From contig NW_026262679.1 in assembly GCF_021869535.1 (NCBI RefSeq), positions 79,419,143 to 79,483,142 on the forward strand: a stretch of 64,000 nt of DNA, in the 5' to 3' direction. The notes under the pieces are model-generated. The model searched no databases. It was not told the origin of the DNA and saw nothing but the letters and a program-made list of their open reading frames with translations. Both the position numbers and the translations under genes were made by a program. This document shows positions 45,146 through 56,560 of this stretch, piece by piece. The stretch's first letter is position 1; each line of letters starts with the position of its first letter. Origin of the DNA: Mytilus californianus (Eukaryota > Mollusca > Bivalvia > Mytilida > Mytilidae).

Positions 45146-46790
45146 ATGCACTCTATACACTAGTTATTCTTCTTGAGAAACTGAGTTGACCCCTTTTTTG
45201 TAGCATGTAGTGTAGCTCAATCTTCCCTGTAGTGGTTTTGGGATTATTTTTTGTCTTTTTTCTTTTGACCATAGTGTTTGTTGTACTTCAGCTTATGATT
45301 GTGTTTGCTCCTTTGATATCTTTTTGCTTATTTTTTTACATAGATTGTCATTGGATCACTGAATTAAGGTAATGGTGATTAACCCCAAAAATTTTCACCA
45401 ATCAAAATGGCAAGCTCAAGTTTTAGTAAATGTACAGTAGTCATGTGAAACTTCAACAAACACATGAAAATCTTGTTCTTATAAACAGTTAGAACCCTAC
45501 ACAACTAAGTGTATTTTGCTAAAAGTGCAAAGACAGTCTGATTGTTTGCACATTTTTTTCCCCAGGAGATCATATCAAACTGCAAAATTTGATTTTACTT
45601 TTTGAACAAAATGAGTAATTTATTTCTTCTTGACTATTAACTTTTTCTCATATGACAAGATTCTAGATAAATTGTGAAAGGAAGGAAATGCATATCAAAA
45701 CTTGACAAGTTTACAACAACAAAAAAATCATATAAAGGTCATAACCTATTTCATAACAAATACAAAGATCTTGATTGTGACTTGTGATTGTTCTATTATA
45801 TTTGTTGTGGTTTTCCCTAATATTGTGCTCTCAAGCAACAAATAACATTATTGGAAGGAATACTTTACCAGTTATTTCTACATTAAATTGATACTCCTGC
45901 ATAAGTTCCCTCTATAACATGATGAAAAATTAGAGGGTATGGCTTATGTCAAACTGCCATGGATTTTCTTGGTCTTGCTGTAAAGGGTCATCTCTCAATT
46001 TATTTTTAAGTTCATTATTGAATTCAAACCTTTCTTCAACTTTCAAAATGAATGGCAATAATAAAAGCCTGATCTTTTGATCTATTTTCATTTCCATGTA
46101 CATTTTAGGAATATTATATTGTGTACATAAATATCTCCATACCCCCTCCCCCCCCCCCCCCCACTTTTTCCATTAGATACAAGCAGATACAACATCTGAA
46201 TTTCATTTAACTTCAATGGTACATTTGAGCAGAGACTATATGAAACATGAAGCAATTTTTCAGAAAATAGACAGGAATTCTTGCATTATTGTAATCAATG
46301 ATTGTTGTGTGATCTCTGTAATAGAAATTGTTTCATCTTCTCAACATGAAGTAGAAATATGTTGGCAGAATTCCTACTACTTCTTCATTAGCTTGTCAGG
46401 ATTTTATGCTTAGTTATAGACAAGCTGTCAGTTCTGTGTACACTTGCCACAAAAGTTAACAATTTCACCAGAATACTGCCAATTGATTTTATTTCAGAAA
46501 CAAACACTAGATCCAGAATTTCGAAATTGAAATTATTAAACATGAAATCTTGGTATAAAGATTAACTGCCATCTGCATAAGAAAATAAATCTAATTCTCT
46601 TCTTGTCCTTCTTGCACAGCAGAACTTTTGATGCAGATTGTGTAAGAACTATTAAAGCTGTTATATGTATGTTTTAGGGCCATTTGAATATGCATGCAAT
46701 ATTTAATGCTGGAATTTCACCATCAAATAATCAACATTTTTTTAATTCCATTGTCTCGACTCGACCTTTTTATGATGGTCATTTTATCAG

Positions 46791-47345
46791 ATACTGTGGA
46801 TTCACTATTAGTCACCAACGAAGTGGAATGGGACTTTAGGTTTGCACTCTGTCTGTCTGTCTGTCTGTCTGTCCATCCGTCAGTCCGGAAAATCAGTTTT
46901 CCACACATTTTTTCTTCGTTCATGAAGATATTGATTTGATATTTTGTATATTATTTTATCATGACAAGTTACAGATCAAGTTCGAATTTTGTTCCGGTCT
47001 GATGATTTTGTGCAGAGTTATGGTCCTTGGACTTAGAAAATTCACTTAAATAATCAGTTTTCCGCACTTTTTTTCGTCATGCTTGAAGATATTGACTTGA
47101 TATTTGTTATATAGTTTACACAAGACAAGTTATAGATCAAATTTGCATTTTGTTCCAGTACAATGAATTTTTAACTGGTAGGGGACTATGTATTGCCATG
47201 CAATACTCTCAGAATGCTTGTTATTTGAGGGATACCATTTTTTCGTGGATTTCCTGGGTACATGTCAACCATGAATTTAGATGTTCAATGAATTACAAAT
47301 TTTCTATAGGCTTTGTTTTCCTCAATACGGGAAAATAAATGATTC
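46791..47345 (+). mobile_element. Modular repeat with ~165-bp core plus family C end
   Basis: A CTGTCTGTCTGTCTGTCTGTCC microsatellite (46850-46872) precedes two monomers; ATCAGTTTTCC at 46892 and 47057 gives a period of 165 bp. Each carries GAAGATATTGA and AGTTATGGTCCTTGGACTT or its remnant. At 47215-47345 a family C segment follows (TTTTTTCGTGGATTTCCTGG). 47346-48529 has no recognised feature. Confidence 0.6.
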
Positions 47346-48529
47346 CACATACAGTTTGTTTACTGACTCAGAAATTGTTATTATAAATTATCTTTCAACA
47401 GACTTTACCAGTCAACTTAGTACAAAAGTAACAGTCTGAAATCCAAAAATTTGTGGTATTTTAACAACATAAAGCAAAAACCTGAATTTTGACAACATAC
47501 TACACTGTTATGCTTTCAATGGTATGTGGACAGCTTGGAATTTATTAATTGATAGATTTATACTTAAATTAACTAATCTTTGCAAGCTCTTAAGTAATAA
47601 AAGTGTCAGTTGAAAATTGAATATGAATATGTTTAATATGGGGTTGTTCAGGTATACTTAGTATTAAAGCCATACATAACTTGTTCCATAGTGTAATTTT
47701 GTGATAGAATTACAACTTTTTATTTTCTTTTAATTTTTGGTAACTCCTTGTAAATAGACCATTGCATGTTAAGAATAATATTAATGTGTACATACCGAAC
47801 TACTGGTATAGATTTCTTAATAAAAATATCTTTCAGTAGACTTTTTATGGAAGTAATTGTTGACACTGTCTGCCCCCTATACATATTTATTTTGATACAT
47901 ATATTATAAATATATGTAAATGAAGGTTGAAAGGGTGGTGAAGTTTTCTTTTATCAGAAATAAATGTAATCATGAATGTTAGGTTTGGCTGAGGTTGTGC
48001 AAAATATACATGAATGGAATATTTAGGTAAAAGTCCATCTGATATATATCACAGGGAAAAGTTTCATTCTATGATACAGATGTTCTCCTCCAACGTTTTG
48101 TTCTCCTCTCACGTTTTCTAGTTTTAATACCATAATATTTTATAACCTTTTTGGCTTTTCCCAGGCTATGGTTTAAAACTTTGTCAAACAACTCGATACA
48201 TTTTCTTATCATACGCTTAATATGGAAAATTAAAAAACATTTTATTGAAAAACCAAAAATTCAAGTTTCTTTGAAATTAAACAGAAAAATCAAGCAATTC
48301 TCTTTATTTTCCATAATTTTGAAAAATAAAGATAAAGAATCTTTTGAAAAAGACCATTTATGATAATATTGTTGTTTTGAATTTAATACCTTTTATGCAT
48401 GTTACACTATATATCAATATGTGTAAAGTGTTACATTTATTTTAAATTTAAACTATGAATTCAATGTTCTTTAACCATGTTATTGACATTTAAATTTTTT
48501 TCAACTTTTTTACTGTGTGTATATATATA

Positions 48530-48689
48530 GATTCTACCACTGCATCGAGTGTAATACGATATTTATCCACTCGAGACAGTTAAATTTAACAAATTAAAAA
48601 CGCGAGGCTCGCCGAGCATTTTAAATATTTAAAATTTAACTGTCGAGAGTGGATAAATATCGTATTACACGAGATTTAGTGGTGGAATC
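48530..48689. mobile_element. Fold-back element, ~65-bp arms
   Basis: The left arm starts GATTCTACCACTGCATCGAG and the right arm ends GAGATTTAGTGGTGGAATC. They are inverted repeats of about 65 bp, with the shared core GTGTAATACGATATTTATCC and a GC-rich loop, GCGAGGCTCGCCGAGC. Arms match at roughly 85-90%. Downstream to ~48905, TTTGACGTCATAATCGG and CACACGTTGATT may be further parts of the same element. It is the longest imperfect inverted repeat seen here. Confidence 0.85.
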
Positions 48690-49544
48690 TGTTTCTCCTA
48701 ATGATTTTCAAACAATATGCAGGCAAACTTATTCCTTCTTTTCGAATGATCTGCAAAAAGATGTGTTCTTTCTATGTGACATCATCAGGCATGGTCGCCT
48801 TTTTTCATGCAGTCACAATAGGAAATTCAGAGGAAAGCAAGAAAATTTGACGTCATAATCGGATTTTAACCAATGAAGAACTGAGATCAAACATCCACAC
48901 GTTGATTAAATTTTTTTTATACAATGGGTGCAGAAAGGGATAAATTGACGAAGAATTAGAGAAACTTTAATATATAGTATGCTTATTGTGTTTGTAAATT
49001 TATCTTGTTTAAAAAAAAAAGAAGATTACTATGTTGAGATACACAGGTACAAGTATTGTTCCAACAAATATGAATATCAGTAGATGTCATACTTTATCTA
49101 GCATATTAAAGTTTTAAATTTGAGACAGGAGTCTGAATTAAAATGAAAACTCAGGGGGGTAGATTTTTGGAAAGGTGTCATATCTTTTATTTATTCATAT
49201 TAACAGCAGGCCTTGATCTTATGTTTATTATGAACTACCCTTGTCAGTAGATAGAATTACATCACTATAATTAGCATACAATAAGATAATAGGTAACATG
49301 CATAGGCACAGTAGGTTATTGTGTAGATAAAAATTGGATAACTGAAGAAATTTCTTTCACTTCAGCAATATTTTCAGCCATCTGTGTATACACATCAAGG
49401 TTAGATTTTGATCTTCTGTTTAAAAGGATGAGTTATTTCCCTTGATTGAATGGTTATTGTCTGATTAAATCAATTTCATGCTATTTACAATGTAAGATCA
49501 GTAAAGATAATGTTGTCTGTTTAATGTTTTTCTCTCTTTTACAG

Positions 49545-50124
49545 AAATGAATTAGAGACAATGGCAAGTAGGACCAATTCTTCTTCTGATGTATTTTATT
49601 CTGATGATGAATTTTCACCACATCTTCAGAACTTGTATTCTCCTGTGTCCAACTTCTCAATTAACTCATCAGAACTCAGTGGGCTCATGACTCCACAGAG
49701 AATGTGCTCCCAGGATGAAGAGGAGGATTACGCTCACATACAATTACCACCTCACCGAACAGGATCTAAAATACCTCCTGAACCGCCTGTTAGAACTTCT
49801 AGTGTGTCATCTGTGAGGTCCGACTACACTCAGCGGTCTTATCCGATGGCTTATGACCATGAACATAATTACAATTACGGGAATTATACGTTACAATATC
49901 CACATCATTACCATTACCAGCAACATTCTAGACGGAAAACTTGGTCCCCTAATGGTTTAAAATTAAGTATGTCTGGTGGTAACTACACTGGACGGTCAAG
50001 AAATTGTAGCAGTAGTGAATTACTGGACAATAACATCAGAACTAGAAAGTGTGGAAATGTTATTTATGAAGACCAAGAAAAGGGACCCCCTAAGTTGACC
50101 CCAGTTAGTGGAATGTTATCTAAG
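49545..50124 (+). CDS. Second coding exon, Ser/Tyr/His-rich disordered protein
   Basis: A CTCTCTTTTACAG acceptor ends at 49544. With the exon at 31352 the frame gives 201 residues up to the AAG at 50122-50124. There is no signal peptide or membrane segment. Features in order: Ser-rich start (residues ~17-55), acidic DEEEDY (~65-70), PPEPPVR (~85-91, fits a class II SH3 ligand PxxPxR), Ser patch SSVSSVRSD, a Tyr/His/Asn tract (~111-135), basic RRKTW (~137-141), and GPPKLTPVSG (~188-197). Coding-like composition sets it apart from the AT-rich flanks. The next bases are GTATAG: either a weak donor at 50125, or a Val codon and a genuine TAG stop at 50128. A disordered N-terminus of a longer scaffold protein fits the first; I cannot name the family. 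Confidence 0.85.
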
Positions 50125-50239
50125 GTATAGTTTAAAGCTTTTTCAAAATTGTTTCAGCATTATCCAGCTAATTTTACATATGAATAGGGAATACTTCACA
50201 CATGATTATTAAAATTCAGCCACTGGACACTAATATGAA

Positions 50240-50430
50240 CATTTTCTTGTTTGAAATGTTTCACATTTTTCATGTCAGAGCCTTTTATTGCTGAATATAG
50301 GGTATGGGTTTTTCTCATTTTGAAGGTCATTCTGTTCAGTGACCTATAATCGCTTATGTCCATGTTATTTGAACTCTGGTGGAGTTTTGTCTCATAAGTG
50401 ATCATATCACATCTCAGTATTTTTATATTG
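50240..50430 (-). repeat. Family A repeat, minus copy
   Basis: The + strand reads CATGTCAGAGCCTTTTATTG, TATAGGGTATGGGTTTTTCT and GTTTTGTCTCATAAGTGATC. It lies ~110 bp after the coding exon. 50431-51369 has no recognised exon. AATAAATAAA at ~51046 could serve as a polyadenylation signal if the TAG at 50128 is the true stop. Confidence 0.75.
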
Positions 50431-51369
50431 AAGGATGTGTTGACGTCAGACATTCTCCCAATATTAAGAAACTGACCTCAGTAAAACCTTAAGAAAATTT
50501 GTTTCTTTTTTTCCTTGCAAACTGTTTTTATGAATGTTGTTTAATTTGATTCATAAACTGTGAAAAAAAACTTTTAACATTACATTGAAATTGTTAGAAA
50601 ATCTAATTTAATAGAAAGAAAGATAAAATGGGACATTAAAGTGGAATTAATTTATCATGGTTTTTAAACAAAACAGTAGTCTATTGTCAACTAGAGTATT
50701 ATGAAGTTTTTATGGTCTGATTTTAAATCTAGACATTGTTATCTTTAACACACCTCTTACTGAGATAGATCACACATTAAAGTTAACAATTTAGCCATAA
50801 AATCTACATTTTATCCAAATTATTCTGTTGATTATGTACTTCAAAGGTTATGTGGACTACTGGGAGGTGATTTGACATTCAGTTGTCATGAGCACTTTGA
50901 AAACACACTTGTCTTGACTTTTTGTAAATTTTTGTTTGTTTAATAGTACAATTTGTTGTTACTTGGTTATATTTCAAATACCTTTTGAAATTGGTTGATT
51001 TTTATTTGTGAAATTGAAAAATGTTAATTTATATGATTTATTAAAATGAATAAATAAATCATTTTTATAGGAAAAATCTTTTTCAGAGCAGAAACAAGAA
51101 CAATTACAACAATAAGGATGTACAAATTAGCTTATTTTTATTGACATTTAGCATAAATATTGCAAATATGAAAAAATTATAAGCAATGTTTCTAATTATT
51201 AAGATCAAAGAAGAATGCATGCACATTTTTGTACATATATATGGCCAGCAATAAAAAGCTTTGCATGATTCTATATCCATATAGAACATCCTTGATCAGT
51301 ATATATTTTTCTCAGATTCTTTTTAAAAATATTTTCATTATCAGTCAAAAATAGTTCAATGTTAAAGTT

Positions 51370-51659
51370 TGCATATATATTGATTTGATTTTTGATTTTT
51401 GGTCTTTTAATGCCACTTTTAAGCACCCCTTTTGGGCTATTTCATGGCGGCCAGTTTTTATTGGTGGAGGAAGCCGGAGTGCCCGGAGAAAACCACGACC
51501 TTTGATAGGAAAACTGACAATCCTAGTCAATTAAGATTGGAGTCGAGTGCACCTGCACGAGTGGGATTTGAACTCACAACCTCAGTGTTGACTGGCTAGT
51601 GATTACAGTAGTAACTACTTAGACCACTCGGCCACCGAAGCCCCTGCATATATATTGAT
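51370..51659 (-). mobile_element. tRNA-derived SINE, minus strand, 15-bp TSD
   Basis: Perfect 15-bp flanking repeats, TGCATATATATTGAT, lie at 51370-51384 and 51645-51659. Read on the minus strand the body begins GGGGCTTCGGTGGCCGAGTGG, with the B-box-like GGTTGTGAGTTCAAATCCC, then GCTTCCTCCACCAATAA and a tail of AAAATCAAAAATCAAATC. It is the same family as 6901 and 28040, and the perfect duplication makes it the youngest-looking of the three along with 6901. Confidence 0.93.
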
Positions 51660-52941
51660 ACTATTGTTTTGAAAGCAAGGATTTGTATATGACACTATAC
51701 AAATCCTTGGTTTTAAATAAAAAAAAAAAAATTTTTTTTTCATTTGTATATAAGATAAGTATTTAATGCATCATAAAGTTTTTTATCACTGTATTTATTT
51801 TAAATTTGTATTCATGTCATTTTTAATGTTTTTGAAATGAATTTTGAATTTGAATTTATCGTAATCATATCATTTAAATTTGATGAATTTTAAACATTGA
51901 ATTTAGTCGATATTGAAAAATATTTGTATTGTGTATCCTGTATGAATTTTTGATAGATATGTACTATGAATTGCATGATATATGTGTTTTTGTCACATAG
52001 TCAAATGATTTATGCATGTTGTTATCTATGTTGTATATATAGGTAAAGTAAATGGTATACATTTTGACATCAAAGGCTGAACAGGTACATGGAACCTTAC
52101 ATATTGTATGAAGATCATAAACAAGATCAAACCATTTATTTTTCTTTTATGAAAATGTTCACACTATGATGACATTTTGTTTTTCGATCAGGAAAGCTAT
52201 GTTTGAGAACCCAGTTCTTGGCCTTGAACACTGTCAACATGAATCTCAATTATCATTTCTTCATTTGGAATATCAGCCAACACAATGAGGTTTCAGTTCA
52301 GACATAATTATTACCATTTTGAAGGCCAAATAGCTTTTGATTTTTATATACTGTGGATTCAGTTATTTTCGCAAATACCAATTTTAGAAAAACGAGTGAA
52401 AATTTAATTTTTATTGTGTATATATACTTTGATTTTTTGGTTTTAACAATTTCTGCATACAAGCCTTTGTGTTGTCTGCTTAATTTTGTAGTTAATAGTT
52501 ACCCAGGAACCCAAAAATATTAATACCTCATGAATAATATTGAATATATTTCTTTCCAACCAAAACATTTGTAGCTTACAACTAACTTTTGAGAATTTAC
52601 ATCATTTCAGTTTTTCAGTTGAAGGCTTAAATAGATATTTTATGTGGAAAGGGAAATAACTCTAAAATGACAATCAACTTTTGCAGTGTTGGATTTCAGT
52701 AAATTCAGTAAAACTATTGAGGCAGTAAAACGGTTACATTCTTCATTGGTATATGATATCTGGATGATACAATGGGGTAATTCTACAAAAAATGTTAAAC
52801 AGGAAACAATAAATAACAATAAACATCAAAGTTGTTTACAGGTACAATACACATAATTGTATACAATAATCTGATAATTATTGGAATGTCAGTTTCAGAT
52901 GCTGTTTTGTTACATAGAATGTAGATTTTATTTGTTTTGTT
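51660..52941. other. AT-rich DNA, no gene recognised
   Basis: A poly-A/poly-T junction lies at 51719-51740. At 52348 TACTGTGGATTCAGTTATTTT is a small family C fragment. An acceptor-like TTTTTCGATCAG at ~52191 does not lead into a phase-compatible open frame for the upstream gene. Confidence 0.45.
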
Positions 52942-53016
52942 GACTTTTTGTCTATTATCTTGTATTTTTGTAGGAAATACAGACTCTTTGTCTATTGTCT
53001 TGTATTTTTGTAGGAT
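52942..53016. repeat. 40-bp duplication, two copies
   Basis: TTTGTCTATTATCTTGTATT plus TTTGTAGGA occurs at ~52947 and, with one change, 40 bp later. 53017-54080 has no recognised gene. Confidence 0.9.
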
Positions 53017-54080
53017 ATGACATCTTCTTGTTAAACAATGTGTCTGCAAAAATTAATTTTATATCTATTACTGCAAATCCTTTATAAAGCTGGTAAATTT
53101 TTTTTATGATATGTATCATGTTTTTTGTCATGTAATCGTCTGTCTCTCATTGATATTGAAAGGTGCCAAAAACGTTAACCCTGACCAACAAATTTTCTTA
53201 TTCATAAAATTTATATTTATAATTAAAACTGACATGACCTTAGTAATTTTTCTGTGTATGAAACTATTTTATAAATTTTATTATAAAAGATTGAAAATTC
53301 ATTCGATATCAATACGAAATGAGTAAGCATTTTTAAAACAGATTTTCATCAATATATATTCCCCATTGACCTTTATCTTGATCAGTTTCATGCATTGATT
53401 ATAAGCTATTGTTCATTTCAAGTGCATTACAAATAAAATAATATCAATTTTATACCAAAGATCATATCATTTACATAGAAAACATCATAAAAGAGGTTTA
53501 TATTCATTTTTTTGTTTACCATTTAAATTCCTATTTTGAAAAAAAGAAGATCCTTTGATATTGATCCTTTTAATACACAAAAAAAACAATAAAAATTAAG
53601 TTTGCGCCTTTTTCAAATAAAATGATTATGATGTATAAAATCACACATAGACATGGAATAGTATATCTTAGGATTATAGTAGTAAGATAATTTCCTGATA
53701 ACGAGAGGACAAATAAAGTGACTAATAAATGTCAAATAATATGGCACTCTGCCAGACCTATGTAGGTGTAGATTTCAGGTAGAATAGAAAAATTGTCTTT
53801 AAATGTCATAAGTTGTGGATGGACATTCGATGAGATCATAATTAGGCCGGTTTTTAAAACAATACCTGCTTGAATCATCTTATTATTAAAAAATATGATC
53901 ACATGTTGAATAGAATGTTGTACCAGTATGGATGTTAATTTCACGGCTGTGAGTAATTTTTCATTTCTTGATGCATTGTTTGTTGCCAGTGTAAAATATG
54001 CAAATGATAATGTATTTTTTGTGTTAAGGATAACATGATTATTTTGATAACTTTTTAGACCGCAGGTTTTATGAATTTTA

Positions 54081-54310
54081 TGCATACACTATTGCTTTGT
54101 AAGGGAATATTAAGTTTTTTGTATTTTTTAACGAATATGACTCAAGTCCGTTAACTTTTGTTCTTTTTTGTTGTCTCTTAGGTAGCGCACTACTTTCCAA
54201 AATTCAAAAAGTATGCATACACTGTTATTTTGTAAGGGAATATTGAATTTTTTGAGTTTTTTTGATTGAATAAGAGTTAAGTAGTTTTACTTTTGTTTTT
54301 TGTTTTTTTC
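54081..54310. repeat. ~133-bp duplication, two diverged copies
   Basis: TGCATACACTATTGCTTTGT (54081) and TGCATACACTGTTATTTTGT (54214) both lead into AAGGGAATATT and a T-rich stretch with AACTTTTGTT or ACTTTTGTT. Old duplication. 54311-55589 has no recognised gene. Confidence 0.8.
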
Positions 54311-55589
54311 TTTTGGTAAGACACAGCTTCCCTAATTTGAAAATGCTTATCCTTTGGCATAACTTGAACAAAAAATGTCATTCTAATCTCGGTTCATATA
54401 CACTTTTCACTTTCTCAACCATTTTCACACTTTCATGACAAAATTAGTAACAGTTCATTAAAAAAATGTCACTAATTTTTGACAGAAACTAAGATTACTT
54501 AAAACAAAGTTATTATAGTATAAATCTCAGACAGAAATAAAATCTTAAGTGATTATTGACACATTATCTGTAAATCAAACGGATTAACTTTGAAATCAGA
54601 TTACAATCAGAATTTAATCATTTTCTGTAGACAAAAACTGAATACTTTAAATTTTGTTAGATGTATTATTATGTCACAATTTTATGTCCATTTGAAGGAA
54701 TTAATGTTGTGATTTTTTCCCTACGAAAGAGATTCTAGTGTATAGCTCATTTAATCTGATTTTTAGATTTGTACAAGTTCTGTGAATTTATAATTTGTAC
54801 TTTGACAACATGTTGTGGAATTTTTTATAAATATTATTGATTTGCAACTTGAAATCTATAAAATGTGATGTAAACATGGTATATAGTCGCTTAAGTCTGC
54901 ATTTTCATTTCCAAACATGAACTTTAGCGAGGTATGTAATTTATAAATTTTTTTACCTTCTAATTATTTTTAAATTACTAACTTCAAATTCTTGTGGATT
55001 TCCTGATATACGGTTTAAACAACAATAACAATAAAAACTTTAATTTAATGAAGTTTTGGTTCAAGAAATTGATTTTAAATGGGGTTTATTAGCAAAAAAA
55101 AAGATTGAAGATTTTTTCAAAAAAAATATACTTTATGATGAGTTAACGAGGTGAAGATTTTACAGGTGTGCATGTTTGTCAACTTCCAGGTGTAATTTGA
55201 TGACATCAGTATTTGGACTTTGATTGAACTGGTCTGAATAATCTTGTCAATCTCTATACAAGATGACAAGATAAAATAATTTCTTGATTGTTCACTAAAA
55301 TCAAGTACCATTAAGTATGCCCTTTCCATACTCTATAACTGATAATAGTATATTCACATTGTAGTTAATAAATTACATTTTTATATGGGTTAAGTAATGG
55401 CTGAATGTTACTTTGGAAATTTAGAAAATATCCGATTAAAAGCTTTACTTTTTCCTGTAAGTCTACAAAATATAATTTGTATAAAAAAAAAATTCATATT
55501 TTAACCACTACACATCATACAAATACTTATACAATATTAAAACTTCATTTTCACAATATGCAATGGAAATACTTGTCATTGATATCTAT

Positions 55590-56035
55590 CTCCCATGGGT
55601 GGGGGGTCTCAACATGGGATTTTGGGTACAGTTATGCAGCTGGGATTTAAAAAACACCCCCATTCATATATTGAAATATTGTGAAATCCCTACCTATACA
55701 TATATTTCACAGCGAAATCATAACCCATTCATATATTTATCAGCTGAAATAGTACCTATATGCATATACAAACTTGTGTCAATAATTTCAGCAGACGTGG
55801 AAATTTTAATGACAAAGAGTTTGGGAAATTCAGTGAAGATCGTTGCACAACAAACTGAAAAATTATGACCCATAGATATATCACTCACAATTGGTCAATT
55901 ACTACCTATTGATATATTTCCTCAGTAAAATTGCACCCCATTGATATATTTGACGTTTCAAGAAAGGGACCCATTCCAGCGGCACATATGTATATACCTT
56001 CATATAGGAAGAGACCCCCCCCCCCCTCATGCATG
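55590..56035 (+). repeat. Irregular repeat built on CCATTCATATATT units
   Basis: CCATTCATATATT, CCTATACATATATTTCACAG, ACCCATTCATATATTTATCA, ACCCATAGATATATCACTC, CTATTGATATATTTCCTC and CCCATTGATATATTTGACG recur every ~40-50 bp with loose similarity. CATGGGTGGGGGGTC at the left and GAGACCCCCCCCCCCTCATG at the right look like inverted ends (C tract 56007-56017). Short frames inside have no coding support. Confidence 0.65.
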
Positions 56036-56099
56036 TCCTCATTTTTGTATTGTTGACAAACCTGTGCTGGATGTAAGATTCAATGCACTGCTTTATTTT

Positions 56100-56166
56100 C
56101 AATATATTTTCATCGCTGAATATCAGTGTCAATATCAATATATTTTCATCGCTGAATATCAGTGTC
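56100..56166. repeat. 36-bp duplication, two copies
   Basis: CAATATATTTTCATCGCTGA plus ATATCAGTGTC starts at 56100 and at 56136 with no visible differences. A recent tandem duplication. Confidence 0.92.
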
Positions 56167-56484
56167 GTATAATGTATTTGTCCTAATTTTTCATATCTCT
56201 CAAATGAGGCAAAATTCGTTTGGTTATTTACCAATGAAAATTTGTCTGTATTTAAATATTTAGGGAACTATATTATTACATGTCTAGATGTTAGACGAAA
56301 TGTAAATTAATGTAAGTAATAACAATGATAATTGTAATGATTTTATGGTTCTGGTCCTGCCTGGAATTAAATGTATGTGATTTATATAGAATGGAGATAA
56401 TAACATCTGTCTGAACTTTTTAATGTTTCATTTCAATGTATAAAAAAAAAATGTTTTTCTGTTACAAATCATGATGTATTGTTT

Positions 56485-56560
56485 TTATGTGTACATGTCT
56501 TGCTGGCCATCAAGGGCCCTTGATTGGAATAATAAATATTCTTATTCTTATTCTATAATG
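56485..56560 (+). mobile_element. Possible non-LTR retrotransposon 3' end
   Basis: TGTACATGTCTTGCTGGCCA and TCAAGGGCCCTTGATTGGAA lead into AATAAATATTCTTATTCTTATTCTAT, an A/T-rich short-unit tail. I recall GGCCATCAAGGGCCCTTGATTGGAATAA-type ends on bivalve LINE copies. No reverse transcriptase frame is present upstream, so this would be a severely 5'-truncated copy. 56561-57862 has no recognised gene. Confidence 0.45.

Noticed and set aside
52191..52290. Next coding exon after the TTTTTCGATCAG acceptor
   Set aside because: In the phase required by the upstream exon it meets a TGA after four codons.
53732..54085. 117-codon minus-strand frame
   Set aside because: No splice signals in register, biased composition and no recognisable motif; overlaps the start of a duplicated block.
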